Notes: a model not told the origin generated them from the sequence alone. A stretch of 45,657 bases of DNA from Desulfobulbaceae bacterium (GCA_015489765.1 WFZC01000042.1:1-45657); one strand, 5' to 3'; positions 17,963-26,697 are shown, counted from the stretch's first letter. Translations and numbers: made by a program.

Positions 17963-18766
17963 ATGAGCTATACAAATATTATAACATTGACAACGGATTT
18001 TGGTCTAAAAGACCCTTACGTGGGCCAGATGAAGGGGGCTATTCTTAAACGAAACATCTCCAGCCGCATCTTTGACCTGACCCATGCCATCAACCCCCAT
18101 GACATTCTTGCCGGAGCCGTCACAATCCGTACAAGTTACCGCTATTTCCCCGATGGCACCATTCACCTGGTCGTTGTTGATCCGGAGGTGGGCAGTCAGC
18201 GCGGTATCCTTGCCGCAAAGGGAGACAATCATCTCTTTATTGCCCCTGACAACGGACTGCTCTCGCTGCTGGTTAAGGATGAAAAGATACAGAGAATTCA
18301 TCGGGTGGAGAACAGCTCTCTTTTCCCCGCTGAAGTAAGCGGCACCTTTCACGGCAGAGATATCATGGCGCCTGTGGCCGCAGCCCTGGCCGCAGGACTG
18401 CCCATTGACCGGGTAGGGCCTGAAGTCTCATTTTCTGACTGCGTACAGCTTGACATTCCAGAACCGGAAATCGACAATAATCGTATCAGCGGCCAAATGC
18501 TTCATATCGACCATTTCGGCAATATCAAAACCAACATTACCACCAGACATCTGAGCAGATTCCAACCGGCAACTTTTACAGGAATCACTATTTCAAATTA
18601 TACAATCAATGCTATCTCAAGCACATATAACGACCAGCCCCCAGGTGAACTCGTTGCCCTTATCGACTCTTCCGGATACCTGGAAATTGCCGTCAACAGG
18701 GGCAATGCCGCAGAACTTACGGGTTGCTCTGCCGGTGATCCCATTATCGTTCAATACGGTTCCTGA
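17963..18766 (+). CDS. S-adenosyl-L-methionine hydrolase (adenosine-forming), DUF62 family
   Basis: A 267-residue protein from ATG 17963, chosen because the conserved family start TTDFGLKDPYVGQMKG begins ten residues later; AAGGA lies 11 bp upstream. Other blocks are FDLTHAINPHDI, VVVDPEVGSQRG, IAPDNGLLSLL, FHGRDIMAPVAA and, in the C-terminal barrel, HIDHFGNIKTNI. The family uses water/hydroxide to split SAM into adenosine and methionine, with fluorinase and chlorinase as specialised relatives. Halogenase-specific residues cannot be judged here, so the common hydrolase role is assumed. It stands alone on the plus strand and may be affected by the MITE in its leader. Confidence 0.9.
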   Translation: MSYTNIITLTTDFGLKDPYVGQMKGAILKRNISSRIFDLTHAINPHDILAGAVTIRTSYRYFPDGTIHLVVVDPEVGSQRGILAAKGDNHLFIAPDNGLLSLLVKDEKIQRIHRVENSSLFPAEVSGTFHGRDIMAPVAAALAAGLPIDRVGPEVSFSDCVQLDIPEPEIDNNRISGQMLHIDHFGNIKTNITTRHLSRFQPATFTGITISNYTINAISSTYNDQPPGELVALIDSSGYLEIAVNRGNAAELTGCSAGDPIIVQYGS

Positions 18767-18934
18767 TCATTACACCTTTTGCGTCATTGCTGCTGGAAAA
18801 TGTCCGTCCATAAATGGCCGTTTCGCCCAATCTCCCAGGGTCCCGCATATTCGCGTTCCCCGTCATGCTCAATAAATAATGGATGGGATGGCAATCACCT
18901 GTATGGCATTCTCTGACCTGGAATTAAATTCATG

Positions 18935-19142
18935 GTTTCCGGACAGACCAGCAGGCTGGACCATAATTTTCCGCCCCAGCCACAACACATGATGAAAATA
19001 GTCCGAAAGAAACAGCTACGCGGGCTATTTTCGGATAAACCAGCATGGCTGGACCAGATTGGCCGGCCACAACAAACAATGAAAATCTTCGACTCCGGCA
19101 TGGGCAGCCATGTCCTCCGTGGGTAATTTTCTGATAAACCAG
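18935..19142. repeat. family 2 dispersed repeat, two full copies and one partial
   Basis: The gap between the SAM hydrolase and the CsgG-like gene (about 510 bp) has no gene but carries a modular repeat. Its core reads CGGATAAACCAGCATGGCTG, then GACCA, CCG, CCACAACA, then ATGAAAAT. Cores occur at about 18940-19000 and 19030-19086, with a third start (ATTTTCTGATAAACCAG) at 19126-19142. They are separated by variable segments bordered by GAAAAT on one side and ATTTTC on the other, which are inverted copies and can pair. Spacing of the GGATAA box is about 83 and 99 bp. Bases 18767-18930 hold nothing recognised. Confidence 0.75.
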
Positions 19143-19277
19143 TTGAGGATAGAATCCTGCCAAAATGAAATGTCGGCGGACAGCTTCCGTATTTTTTTGT
19201 TTATTTTCCTCAAATAAAGGGTAAAAATAATTCGGTTAATCTTTGTGCAAAAAATCTTTTTTATGGAGAGAGTATCT

Positions 19278-20081
19278 ATGAAAAATCATCTTGTTATTGC
19301 CATCGCCATCCTCGTTCTCAGCGGATGCAGTCAGGTACACATGGGAAGTGAACGCTCCAAAACCGTTGCCACCGGCAGTGCCGGCGGGGAATACAGCGAA
19401 AATGTCAATTCGCAGCTTGAACGTTGCGCGGAACCCCTCGGGACCCTGGCCGTCAACGAGGACCATACCGCCAACTGGTATTCCTGGCTGGGTCGCTACG
19501 GTATCCAGTCAACCATCCCTGTCCTGCGTCTGCTATCACAGCAGAGCAATTGTTTCGTGATTGTAGAGCGGGGTGCAGGGTTCAACAGTCTGGAACGGGA
19601 AAGACGCCTGCAACGATCGGGTGAACTCCGAAAGTACAGTAACTTCGGCAAGGGCCAGCTTGTTGCCGCCGATTATACCGTAACCCCGACCCTGATCTTT
19701 TCCTCCCCTGATACCAGTGGTATAGGTGGCGCCATCGGCGGATTATTCGGCAGTGTCGGCGCCATGATCGGCAGCTCCCTGAAGACCAGCGAAGCCCAGA
19801 GCATATTGACCCTGGTCGATAACAGGTCTGGTGTGCAGGTGGCGGTGGCTGAAGGAAGCGCGGACGCCATGGATATTGGAGGTCTGGCTGGACTCTTTGA
19901 AACCGGACTCGGCGTCGGCACTGGTGTCCGCGCCTACAGCAGGACCCCGGAGGGCAAGGTCATCGCGGCATCCCTTACTGATGCCTTTAATAACCTGGTC
20001 AGGGCGACAAAACACTACCGGCCGCAGAAGGCGACCGGTCCTCATGGATTGGGCACGGGCGGCAAGCTGAAGGTCAATTGA
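19278..20081 (+). CDS. CsgG/HfaB-like outer-membrane-associated lipoprotein
   Basis: A 267-residue protein from ATG 19278, preceded by GGAGAGAG. The start gives a lipoprotein signal peptide MKNHLVIAIAILVLSGCSQ with lipobox LSGC. The middle resembles CsgG (CFVIVERGAGFNSLERERRL, then YTVTPTLIFSSPD). It has a Gly-rich stretch SGIGGAIGGLFGSVGAMIGS, which could form the transmembrane loops of a CsgG-like pore, and it ends in a Gly/Lys-rich tail. CsgG proteins form secretion channels for curli subunits, but no csgA/B/E/F-like gene is nearby, so a simpler envelope role is possible. It is monocistronic and ends at a shared terminator facing aroA. Confidence 0.72.
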   Translation: MKNHLVIAIAILVLSGCSQVHMGSERSKTVATGSAGGEYSENVNSQLERCAEPLGTLAVNEDHTANWYSWLGRYGIQSTIPVLRLLSQQSNCFVIVERGAGFNSLERERRLQRSGELRKYSNFGKGQLVAADYTVTPTLIFSSPDTSGIGGAIGGLFGSVGAMIGSSLKTSEAQSILTLVDNRSGVQVAVAEGSADAMDIGGLAGLFETGLGVGTGVRAYSRTPEGKVIAASLTDAFNNLVRATKHYRPQKATGPHGLGTGGKLKVN

Positions 20082-20090
20082 TCAGGCTGG

Positions 20091-20133
20091 ATAAGGACCT
20101 CGTGAAAAAAATTTTCCCGTGGTCCTTATTTTC
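20091..20133. terminator. bidirectional terminator between the CsgG-like gene and aroA
   Basis: ATAAGGACC (20091-20099) pairs with GGTCCTTAT (20121-20129). The stem is extended inward by CGTGAAAA against TTTTCCCG with one mismatch, and TTTT follows on the plus strand. It lies between convergent genes and overlaps the aroA stop codon. Confidence 0.8.
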
Positions 20134-21406
20134 CCAGCATGGCAAAACGTTCCCAGAAATCGGGAAATGATTTGGCCACGCATTGCTCACCGGTGATAAT
20201 CACCCCAGGTACTCGCAGACCGGCAACAGCAAAACACATGGCTATCCGATGATCCTCATAGGTGGTGATTTCAGCTCCATGTAGATTACTGCCACCGGCC
20301 CGGCCATGGATAAGCATGGCGTCCTGCCGCTCTTCCACCGCCGCACCCATTCTGCCAAGTTCCGTGACCATGGCGGTCAACCGATCGCACTCCTTGATTC
20401 TCAAGTGGGCGATATTTTTGATTATTGTAGTCCCCTCGGCAAAGGCGGCGACAATGGCCAGGGTCGGGGCCACATCCGGCATGTCGCCCATGTCAACCTC
20501 AATGGCCTTCAACTTTTCAGGTCCCTGCACGGTCAGGCCCCGCACCCCGGCCCTTGTCACCTCACACCCCATTCTTGCCAGCAAAGGAACCAGCTGGGCA
20601 TCCCCCTGCAATGAGGGAACCGGCACGTTGGCAACCGTAACCCGGCCGCCGGTTATCGCCGCTGCTGCCCAGAAATAGGAGGCGCCAGAGGCGTCCCCCT
20701 CGATATCATATTTTCTGCCCTGGTAGGGAAGCTGCGGGATGCGAAAAAAATCCAGGGTAGGGGTGGCTTCCACCTGAACGCCAAAGGAAGACATGACCCG
20801 CAAAGTCATCTCCACATAGGGCTTGGAGTAGACCTCGCCCCGTACCTCAAGCTCGGCTGGTTGAGCAGCATACGGGGCTACCAGCAGCAGGGACGAGAGA
20901 TATTGGCTGGATTTACCCTCGGGCAGAACGGTCGGCCCTCCGGTCAGGCCATTGGCCCTGATGGTGAGCGGAGGACAGCCGTTTTTGGCATCACTTGCAA
21001 TATCCACCCCCCAGCCCTGCAAGGCTTCAATTAGCGGCGCAATGGGACGTTTGGCCATCCGCCGGCTGCCGACGATATGAAAGATGCCCTGTCCAAGGGC
21101 GGCCACCGAGGTAAGAAAGCGGGTGGCGGTGCCGTTGTTGCCGAGATAAATATCTTCCTCTGGCGGCAGGATATTGCCGGCGGTCCCATGGACCTGCCAG
21201 CATGCTGGATCATCGTCGTTGATCTGGCCCCCCATTGCCCGCAGCGCCGCCATGGTATAGGCCGTATCCTCACTGGCCAACGGCCCGGACAAAAAAGAGG
21301 TCCCCTCAGCCAGGGCTGCGGCGATCAGGGCCCGCTGGGTCAGGCTTTTGGAGCCGGGGACTTCAACGGTTGCATCGATCAGTTGTACTGGTGTAATTTC
21401 TTTCAT
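20126..21406 (-). CDS. aroA: 3-phosphoshikimate 1-carboxyvinyltransferase (EPSP synthase)
   Basis: A 426-residue enzyme joining phosphoenolpyruvate to shikimate-3-phosphate, the sixth shikimate-pathway step. Family motifs are GSKSLTQRALIAAALAEG (N-terminal substrate loop), GNNGTATRFLTS, EGKSSQYLSSLLL, DGDASGASYFWAAA-like IEGDASGASYF, and IKECDRLTAM near the C-terminus, with the EDHRIAM box. The loop GNNGTATR has Thr where many class I enzymes have Gly-x-Ala, and class I versus II cannot be settled here. The start overlaps the aroE stop by 4 bp (ATGA), so translation is coupled. It is the last gene of pyrK-pyrD-aroD-aroE-aroA. Confidence 0.95.
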   Translation of the reverse strand: MKEITPVQLIDATVEVPGSKSLTQRALIAAALAEGTSFLSGPLASEDTAYTMAALRAMGGQINDDDPACWQVHGTAGNILPPEEDIYLGNNGTATRFLTSVAALGQGIFHIVGSRRMAKRPIAPLIEALQGWGVDIASDAKNGCPPLTIRANGLTGGPTVLPEGKSSQYLSSLLLVAPYAAQPAELEVRGEVYSKPYVEMTLRVMSSFGVQVEATPTLDFFRIPQLPYQGRKYDIEGDASGASYFWAAAAITGGRVTVANVPVPSLQGDAQLVPLLARMGCEVTRAGVRGLTVQGPEKLKAIEVDMGDMPDVAPTLAIVAAFAEGTTIIKNIAHLRIKECDRLTAMVTELGRMGAAVEERQDAMLIHGRAGGSNLHGAEITTYEDHRIAMCFAVAGLRVPGVIITGEQCVAKSFPDFWERFAMLGK

Positions 21407-22275
21407 ATATCCTTGGGGGCAGAGATATTCCCGCCCGATTTTCTTCTTGCAAGTTCGTCTTCAAGCGCCCGGCGCATAATATCGAGGGGCGGCCTCTTGC
21501 CCGTCCATATCTTCAACTGCACCGCTGCCTGGTTCAACAGCATGGACAGACCGTCTATGGTCTGGCAGCCTGCCCTTTCCGCTTCCTGCAGAAGGCGCGT
21601 TTGCAGGGGTGCATAGACAATATCCATGACCACGGAAAAATGGTCAAGCAGGTTCGGATTCACGGCAATATCAGCACTGTTGGGTTCCATGCCGACCGAG
21701 GTGGTGTTTACCAGGGCATCAGCCCGCACCTTGCCAAGCTGATCACTGGGGATAAAATCACATCCCAGCCATGCGGCCAGACCACGTCCCTTTTCTTCGG
21801 TGCGGTTGGTGATGATCACCTCGGCCCCTGCTTCAACAAGACCAAAACAGACGCCCTTGGCCGCACCACCGGCGCCGAGAACCAAGACCCGGCTGCCGGC
21901 AAGCTGGATCCTGTCGGCCAGGGCCAGGTTGGAACCGAGCCAGTCGGTATTAAATCCGCGCACAACAACCTCTTCCTCACCCGGTTTCCGCCTGAACAGC
22001 AGGGTGTTGACCGCTCCGATCTTCCTGGCCACCGGGTCAATTTCATCCAGATGTTCCATGACCGCCACCTTATGGGGCACAGTCACCGAAATACCAACAA
22101 AACCAAGGGTGCGCAGACCTGCAACTCCGGTGGCCGGGTCAGTGGTATCCATGGGCACATAGACACCGTTGATTCCCATGGCCATAAGGGCGGCATTGTG
22201 CATGGCCGGGCTCAGGGAATGGGTGACCGGATGGCCGATAATTCCAAAAAGTTGTGTTTTTCCGTTAATATTCAT
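21403..22275 (-). CDS. aroE: shikimate dehydrogenase (NADP+)
   Basis: A 290-residue enzyme reducing 3-dehydroshikimate to shikimate. Motifs are FGIIGHPVTHSLSPAMHN (shikimate-binding serines), SVTVPHKVAVMEHLD (catalytic lysine), VLVLGAGGAAKGV (nucleotide-binding loop), ITNRTEEKG (NADP-type basic residue after NR), and VNTTSVGM. ATG 22275 is chosen over an in-frame TTG at 22281. The gene begins inside the last codons of aroD and ends overlapping aroA, so the three aro genes are translationally linked. Confidence 0.95.
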   Translation of the reverse strand: MNINGKTQLFGIIGHPVTHSLSPAMHNAALMAMGINGVYVPMDTTDPATGVAGLRTLGFVGISVTVPHKVAVMEHLDEIDPVARKIGAVNTLLFRRKPGEEEVVVRGFNTDWLGSNLALADRIQLAGSRVLVLGAGGAAKGVCFGLVEAGAEVIITNRTEEKGRGLAAWLGCDFIPSDQLGKVRADALVNTTSVGMEPNSADIAVNPNLLDHFSVVMDIVYAPLQTRLLQEAERAGCQTIDGLSMLLNQAAVQLKIWTGKRPPLDIMRRALEDELARRKSGGNISAPKDI

Positions 22276-22957
22276 CAGCAAACAGAGAACATAATTGATT
22301 CATCCTGGCAGCCGACAGCTGGCCCGGCGCAGTGGCCTGATCTTCCGAGGCAGCGACATAGGTCATTGCCCCGCCAAGATAGATGGTGGCGACACGGCTG
22401 ATTCGTCCTTTCTTGCCCATGCAGAAGGCGCTGAGCGGAAAACCGATCCGGTCCGCCTCCTCCAGAAGAGCCAGCACCCGCAGTACATCGCCCGTGGTCC
22501 GGGCAGTGGTGACTATTTTGCCGATATCGGCGCCGGCTGTCCGCATCCGCCGGAGAAGGTTCCTCAGCTCTTCCGCGGTCGGGGTGGAGCTGAAATCATG
22601 CCAGGAGAGGATCAACCGGGTCGGGGATGATCGTTTCATCACAAGCAGCTGTTGCCGCAAGGCCTTATCAGCTCGGAGCTCCAGATCCACATAGGCCGCC
22701 TGCAACTCCACTGCCCTCAGCAGCGATTGCAGCCGTTCTTCCTCGGGGCCGGAAAAAGCGCCGCCTTCCCAGCTCGGCCGATTGGTAAACAGCAAGGGCA
22801 GATGAACCAGCCGCATACACCCATCCACCTCCGGCCTGGCCATGGCATCAAGCCGAACCTCGGCCAGATCAACAAGGCCGTTGTTGGCCTGCACGATCCG
22901 AGCAACCATTTCGGCATTCGGAGCGCTCACCGACACACAGATCTTTCCCCTGGCCAT
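22265..22957 (-). CDS. aroD: type I 3-dehydroquinate dehydratase
   Basis: A 230-residue protein from ATG 22957 (MARGKICVSVSAPNAEMV), preceded by AAGGGGAC; a longer frame to 23116 lies inside pyrD and is rejected. The class I signatures are LAEVRLDAM, LILSWHDFSST (catalytic His) and ADIGKIVTTA (Schiff-base Lys). It dehydrates 3-dehydroquinate to 3-dehydroshikimate. It starts 4 bp after the pyrD stop and overlaps aroE. Type I enzymes are distinct from the dodecameric type II (AroQ). Confidence 0.93.
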   Translation of the reverse strand: MARGKICVSVSAPNAEMVARIVQANNGLVDLAEVRLDAMARPEVDGCMRLVHLPLLFTNRPSWEGGAFSGPEEERLQSLLRAVELQAAYVDLELRADKALRQQLLVMKRSSPTRLILSWHDFSSTPTAEELRNLLRRMRTAGADIGKIVTTARTTGDVLRVLALLEEADRIGFPLSAFCMGKKGRISRVATIYLGGAMTYVAASEDQATAPGQLSAARMNQLCSLFADEY

Positions 22958-22961
22958 GAAA

Positions 22962-23903
22962 TCAGTCCCCTTCCGTCTGCAAGGTACCGATAATTGAACG
23001 TATGGAATCCTCGCCCTGAGTTTTAAGATAGGCGGCAAGACCATCGATAATTGATTCAGCGGAACGAGGTTGATAAAAATTGGCGGTTCCCACCTGGATG
23101 GCGGTGGCACCGGCAATCAAAAACTCGAGCGCATCCTCCGGGGTGGCAATGCCGCCGATACCGATCACCGGGATCGAAACTGCCCGGGCCGCCTGCCACA
23201 CCATGCGCAGAGCAACGGGCTTGATGGCCGGTCCTGACAGACCGCCGATTATATTGGCCAGTCTCGGCCGACGGCTGGCCGGATCTATTGCCATGCCGAT
23301 CAGGGTATTGATCAGGGAAACCGCGTCTGCCCCGGCCTCTTCCACGGCCCTGGCCATAACTGTGATATCGGTGACATTGGGAGAGAGCTTGACGATAACC
23401 GGCAGGTCGGTCCCCTCCTTGACGACTCTTGTCACCTCGGCTGCCATGGCAGGGTCGGTACCAAATGCCACCCCGCCTTTTTTCACATTGGGACAGGAGA
23501 TGTTCACCTCCAGGGCATCTACCCCCTTGACCCCGGTGAGTTTTTCGGCCAAAAGGCCATATTCCCGGACCGAATCACCAAGGATATTGACAATTACCCG
23601 GCTGTTGATTTCGCGAAGAAACTCCATTTTTTCCGCCAGAAATCCCTCCAGGCCGACATTTTCAAGCCCGATGGCATTGAGCATGCCGCAGGCGGTTTCC
23701 ACGACCCTTGGTGGAGGATTGCCGGGCCGGGGGGCAAGAGATATTCCCTTGACCACAACAGCACCCAGTCTCTGCAGATCCACAAGGTGAGAAAACTCCC
23801 CGGCATAGCCAAAGGTTCCGGATGCGGTCATGACCGGGTTGCGCAGGGAAAGCCCTCCCAACCGTACCCGCAGGTCAATATCCTTTCCATTTATCCTGTC
23901 CAT
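22962..23903 (-). CDS. pyrD: dihydroorotate dehydrogenase B, catalytic subunit
   Basis: A 313-residue FMN TIM barrel oxidising dihydroorotate to orotate in pyrimidine synthesis. Motifs are [26 protein letters not shown] (active-site Cys of class 1 enzymes), [10 protein letters not shown], and IPVIGIGGI with IQVGTANF at the FMN phosphate site. It overlaps the pyrK gene by 13 bp, as expected for the two-subunit, NAD-linked class 1B enzyme. The pairing with aroD downstream is a shared operon, not a shared pathway. Confidence 0.95.
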   Translation of the reverse strand: MDRINGKDIDLRVRLGGLSLRNPVMTASGTFGYAGEFSHLVDLQRLGAVVVKGISLAPRPGNPPPRVVETACGMLNAIGLENVGLEGFLAEKMEFLREINSRVIVNILGDSVREYGLLAEKLTGVKGVDALEVNISCPNVKKGGVAFGTDPAMAAEVTRVVKEGTDLPVIVKLSPNVTDITVMARAVEEAGADAVSLINTLIGMAIDPASRRPRLANIIGGLSGPAIKPVALRMVWQAARAVSIPVIGIGGIATPEDALEFLIAGATAIQVGTANFYQPRSAESIIDGLAAYLKTQGEDSIRSIIGTLQTEGD

Positions 23904-24676
23904 TTGACCTCGCCTGCATCAAATACCGGCCCCTGCCGACATACATGAAGATACCCGCCATCCGCATTCCTCACCGCGCATCCCAGACATGCCCCCAGAC
24001 CGCAGGCCATGTGGGTTTCTAAAGAAACCTGGCAGGCAACATCGGCGGCGCCTGCCTTGTCGGCGCAGATCTTCATCATGGCAAGGGGACCGCAGGTACA
24101 GACCCGTTCCATGGCCGGCAGTATCGGATCCAGCAATTCGGTAACAAAACCATGATGTCCCAGGGAGCCATCATCCGTTGCCGTTTGTACCCTGTACCCA
24201 AGTTCATAAAATTCATCGGCAACGATATGTAATTCTTGATGGTTTCTTGCCCCAAGCAGCACAAAATCCCTGTCAACCCTTTTCCCGTTCTGCAACAAGC
24301 GGCTGGCAAGAAAATAGAGCGGGGCAATACCCATACCGCCGCCGACCAGGCACAACCTTCCCTTTTTTTCCAGGGAAAAACCGTTTCCAAGAGGTCCTAT
24401 GCAATCAATGCTGCTTCCGGGTGATACACCTGCCAGGGCGGCCGTTCCCCGGCCAATGACCTTGAACAGAATTTTCATATTCCCGGACGCATCTATCTGA
24501 TGGATTGAAAACGGCCTGCGCAGCAGGGGATCCATGCCCGCACCCACCCGCAACATGACAAACTGCCCCGGACGGGCGGCAGCGGCAATCTTCGGCGCAT
24601 GCAGGGTCAGGCGAAAGATATCGTCTGCAATGACTTCCCGGTCAAGAAGAGGAGCTTTTTCCTGGAATTCGGGCAT
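23891..24676 (-). CDS. pyrK: dihydroorotate dehydrogenase B, electron-transfer subunit
   Basis: A 261-residue ferredoxin-reductase-type flavoprotein passing electrons from PyrD to NAD+. It contains an FAD domain ([20 protein letters not shown] with the RxxS-like FAD box RPFSIH), an NAD domain ([17 protein letters not shown]), and the C-terminal [2Fe-2S] site [13 protein letters not shown] with a fourth cysteine in YLHVC. First gene of the five-gene operon. It is divergent from the prepilin peptidase gene; no clear ribosome binding site was seen. Confidence 0.94.
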   Translation of the reverse strand: MPEFQEKAPLLDREVIADDIFRLTLHAPKIAAAARPGQFVMLRVGAGMDPLLRRPFSIHQIDASGNMKILFKVIGRGTAALAGVSPGSSIDCIGPLGNGFSLEKKGRLCLVGGGMGIAPLYFLASRLLQNGKRVDRDFVLLGARNHQELHIVADEFYELGYRVQTATDDGSLGHHGFVTELLDPILPAMERVCTCGPLAMMKICADKAGAADVACQVSLETHMACGLGACLGCAVRNADGGYLHVCRQGPVFDAGEVKWTG

Positions 24677-24827
24677 GGAAAACGATACAACAAAGGAAGA
24701 AAATTATTCTTTTCCTGCGCTACACCTCGCTGAGGCAACAGGTTTACAACTCATATATGAAGGGGCCCTGGAAAAACGATTATCCCATCGCCCTGATAGC
24801 ACAACAAACATACCAGAGAATATTCCA

Positions 24828-25619
24828 GTGGACACTCTTTTTTCAATTTTTGCCTTTCTCTTTGGTGCCGTTGTCGGCTCTTTTCTTAACGTGGTTATTC
24901 TCAGACTGCCGGACAAAAAACAATCTATTGTTTTTCCGGCTTCCCATTGCCCGCAATGCAAAACCCCCCTGCATTGGTATGAAAACATTCCAATAATCAG
25001 CTATCTCGCCCTGCGGGGAAAATGCAGGACCTGCAAAAAAAAGATTTCCATCCAGTATCCTTTGGTGGAATTAAGTATGGGGCTACTGGCCGCGGCCCTG
25101 TTCCAACTCTTTGGTCCGGGTACCGGGTTCTTCCTGTATTTTGTCTTCTGTGCAGCTCTCCTGGTCATAATTTTTATTGATATCCAGCACCAGATAATTC
25201 CCGATGTTATTACCCTGCCCGGAATTGTCATCGGTTTTATCGGCTCCTTTTTCCAGCCCTTTGTCAGCTGGCAACAATCAGCGCTCGGTATTCTGCTAGG
25301 CGGCGGGATATTGTACGGTATAGCCCTTGCCTACTATCTTCTGGCCAAACGAGACGGAATGGGCGGAGGAGATATCAAACTGCTGGCCATGATAGGCGCC
25401 TTTCTCGGCTGGCAAAGCCTGCTCTTTATCATCTTTGCCAGCTCACTTCTCGGCTCAATTATCGGGGTTGCTGCCATGCTCAAACAGAAAAAAGGGGGGC
25501 GTATCCGGATACCCTTTGGTCCCTTTCTCTCCCTTGCCGCCCTCTGCTGGCTCTTCTTCCAGCCATATATCCTTAAACTCTGGCAACTTTACCTGCAACT
25601 GGCGCTGCCGGCAGGATGA
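24828..25619 (+). CDS. pilD: type IV prepilin peptidase / N-methyltransferase
   Basis: From GTG 24828 this is a 263-residue, eight-segment membrane protease. The open frame extends back to 24534 and has an ATG at 24675, but that stretch lies opposite pyrK or has no family character, so the GTG just before the first membrane helix (VDTLFSIFAFLFGAVVGSFL) is chosen. A zinc-binding four-cysteine domain is CPQC...CRTC, and the two catalytic aspartates are in FIDIQHQIIPD and GGGDIKLLAMIGAFLG. It cleaves the leader of type IV pilin/T2SS pseudopilins and methylates the new N-terminus. No pilin genes are near; such peptidase genes are often solitary. Confidence 0.9.
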   Translation: MDTLFSIFAFLFGAVVGSFLNVVILRLPDKKQSIVFPASHCPQCKTPLHWYENIPIISYLALRGKCRTCKKKISIQYPLVELSMGLLAAALFQLFGPGTGFFLYFVFCAALLVIIFIDIQHQIIPDVITLPGIVIGFIGSFFQPFVSWQQSALGILLGGGILYGIALAYYLLAKRDGMGGGDIKLLAMIGAFLGWQSLLFIIFASSLLGSIIGVAAMLKQKKGGRIRIPFGPFLSLAALCWLFFQPYILKLWQLYLQLALPAG

Positions 25620-25667
25620 TATCCCCAAATCATTACTGCATGGTACTCTGATTGCTTTTTTCTTAAA

Positions 25668-25768
25668 AAACAAGCATGGATGGACCAAATTTTTCCGTCC
25701 CAGCCACAACGAATGATGAAAATAGTCCGAAAGGACACAGCTACGCGGGATATTATCGGCTAAACGAC
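25668..25768. repeat. family 2 dispersed repeat, copy after pilD
   Basis: It contains AAGCATGGATGGACCAAATT, CCGTCCCAGCCACAAC, ATGATGAAAATAGTCCGAAA and CAGCTACGCGGG, then TTATCGGCTAAACGACA. It matches the first copy at 18940 closely, including the segment between GAAAAT and the GGATAA box. Its right end (CTAAACGACA) is broken by a family 1 hairpin starting ACTGGATCCCCG. Confidence 0.75.
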
Positions 25769-25892
25769 ACTGGATCCCCGATAACAGCCCCCGGGGATGA
25801 CGGGTAAAGGGGACGGGTCCTTTTATTTCATTGCCGGACTGAAAAATGGACATCTTCTCTGTCATCCCCGCGAAGACGGGGATCCAGGCCCA
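25769..25892. repeat. family 1 palindromic repeats between pilD and the PilZ gene
   Basis: Two hairpins: CTGGATCCCCG ... CCGGGGATGACGG (25769-25803) and GTCATCCCCGCGAAGACGGGGATCCAGG in two arms (25861-25888). Same family as at 940-1545 and 5028-5282. Confidence 0.85.
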
Positions 25893-25954
25893 CAGGCAGT
25901 ACGTTCCAGGCAGAACACCAATTCATGAGGGCACCGGATCGGCGTCTCTTCGTG

Positions 25955-26053
25955 GGCGATTTTCAGATAAGCCAACATGCCTTGGCGATACAACAAACCA
26001 TGAAAATCAACAGGTTACGTTAAAAAACTTGCGTAACCTTATTTTCGGATAAA
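25955..26053. repeat. family 2 dispersed repeat with internal hairpin, copy ahead of the PilZ gene's 3' end
   Basis: GATTTTCAGATAAGCCAACATG, CCTTGGCGATACAACAAACC and ATGAAAAT form the core. Then comes AGGTTACG (26012-26019) pairing with CGTAACCT (26032-26039), and finally ATTTTCGGATAAA. The middle part is shared with the copy upstream of the P-loop ATPase gene (39571-39666, opposite strand). As it lies between convergent genes, the hairpin could also act as a weak terminator. Confidence 0.75.
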
Positions 26054-26084
26054 TATTCTCCAGAGAGCGTGCCAGGCCACTTGA

Positions 26085-26516
26085 TCAATATTGGCCCTGT
26101 TCCAGCTTCTTCACTCCGACCCGCTGTCCTCTGATATTCTGCACCACATAACGGTTGTTGCCAAGGAGACAGGGACTCCAGGAGCAATAAATCTGCACCT
26201 GATCACCTATTTTTATGGCCCGTGAACGCATCGCCCGAATGGACATCTCAAAACCTATACCCTTGGACGAAACATCAGTAAGATCGATTTCAACATCCTT
26301 TCCGGAGCCCGTAATCAACACCGCCTTGCCGCTCTGCGACTCACGCAAAGTAGCTCTGCGGTTAAAGGAACAGTTAACGATTTCACCGCATTTATGACAA
26401 CGAACACTTCGCCTTCGCAAGCGGAGAGGCACTGCCATGTATCGTTTTGCCCCGCATTTGTCACACTTGAATTGAAATCTCTGGTTGATTACGCGAAATG
26501 TTTTTGTCCTCCCCAT
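26085..26516 (-). CDS. PilZ-domain protein with N-terminal zinc ribbon
   Basis: A 143-residue protein. The N-terminus has two CxxC knuckles, FKCDKCGAKR (about residues 18-25) and VRCHKCGEI (about 39-46), which form a zinc ribbon. The C-terminal part is a PilZ domain: NRRATLRE supplies the RxxxR arginines and DVSSKGIGFE the D/NxSxxG box that bind cyclic di-GMP. It is therefore a probable c-di-GMP receptor. Its target is unknown; the facing pilD gene could hint at pili but is not in the same operon. It stands alone on the minus strand, downstream of the dsr operon terminator. Confidence 0.85.
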   Translation of the reverse strand: MGRTKTFRVINQRFQFKCDKCGAKRYMAVPLRLRRRSVRCHKCGEIVNCSFNRRATLRESQSGKAVLITGSGKDVEIDLTDVSSKGIGFEMSIRAMRSRAIKIGDQVQIYCSWSPCLLGNNRYVVQNIRGQRVGVKKLEQGQY

Positions 26517-26636
26517 AGCGCCCCCTCTGCTGTTGAATCGTCGTTATCAACTTATATTTCCTACATTCAGTGATTCACTGATTGACAAAATAAAGAGTTA
26601 CAATGCACCTTGCAAGAAGGTCTTGGAGACGGGATT

Positions 26637-26671
26637 AAAAAAAGCCTCCGATCGCGCTGGACCGGAGGCTT
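26637..26671 (-). terminator. intrinsic terminator of the dsr operon
   Basis: AAGCCTCCG (26642-26650) pairs with CGGAGGCTT (26663-26671) around a 12-nt loop. On the minus strand the stem is followed by seven T residues. It begins 27 bp after the dsrP stop codon. Confidence 0.92.
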
Positions 26672-26697
26672 GTCTGTTGCAAATGGGCTGTACTCGA

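Noticed and set aside
17963-18766. Fluorinase or chlorinase
   Set aside because: The general DUF62 blocks are present but no halogenase-specific loop was recognised and no fluoro/chloro-metabolite genes are near.
18935-19142. CRISPR array
   Set aside because: Cores are about 50-60 bp and diverged, only two or three per site, one middle segment recurs at another locus, and no cas gene is in the window.
24675-24827. Longer prepilin peptidase start at ATG 24675
   Set aside because: The ATG shares bases with the pyrK start and the added 51 residues are polar and unlike the family's N-terminus.
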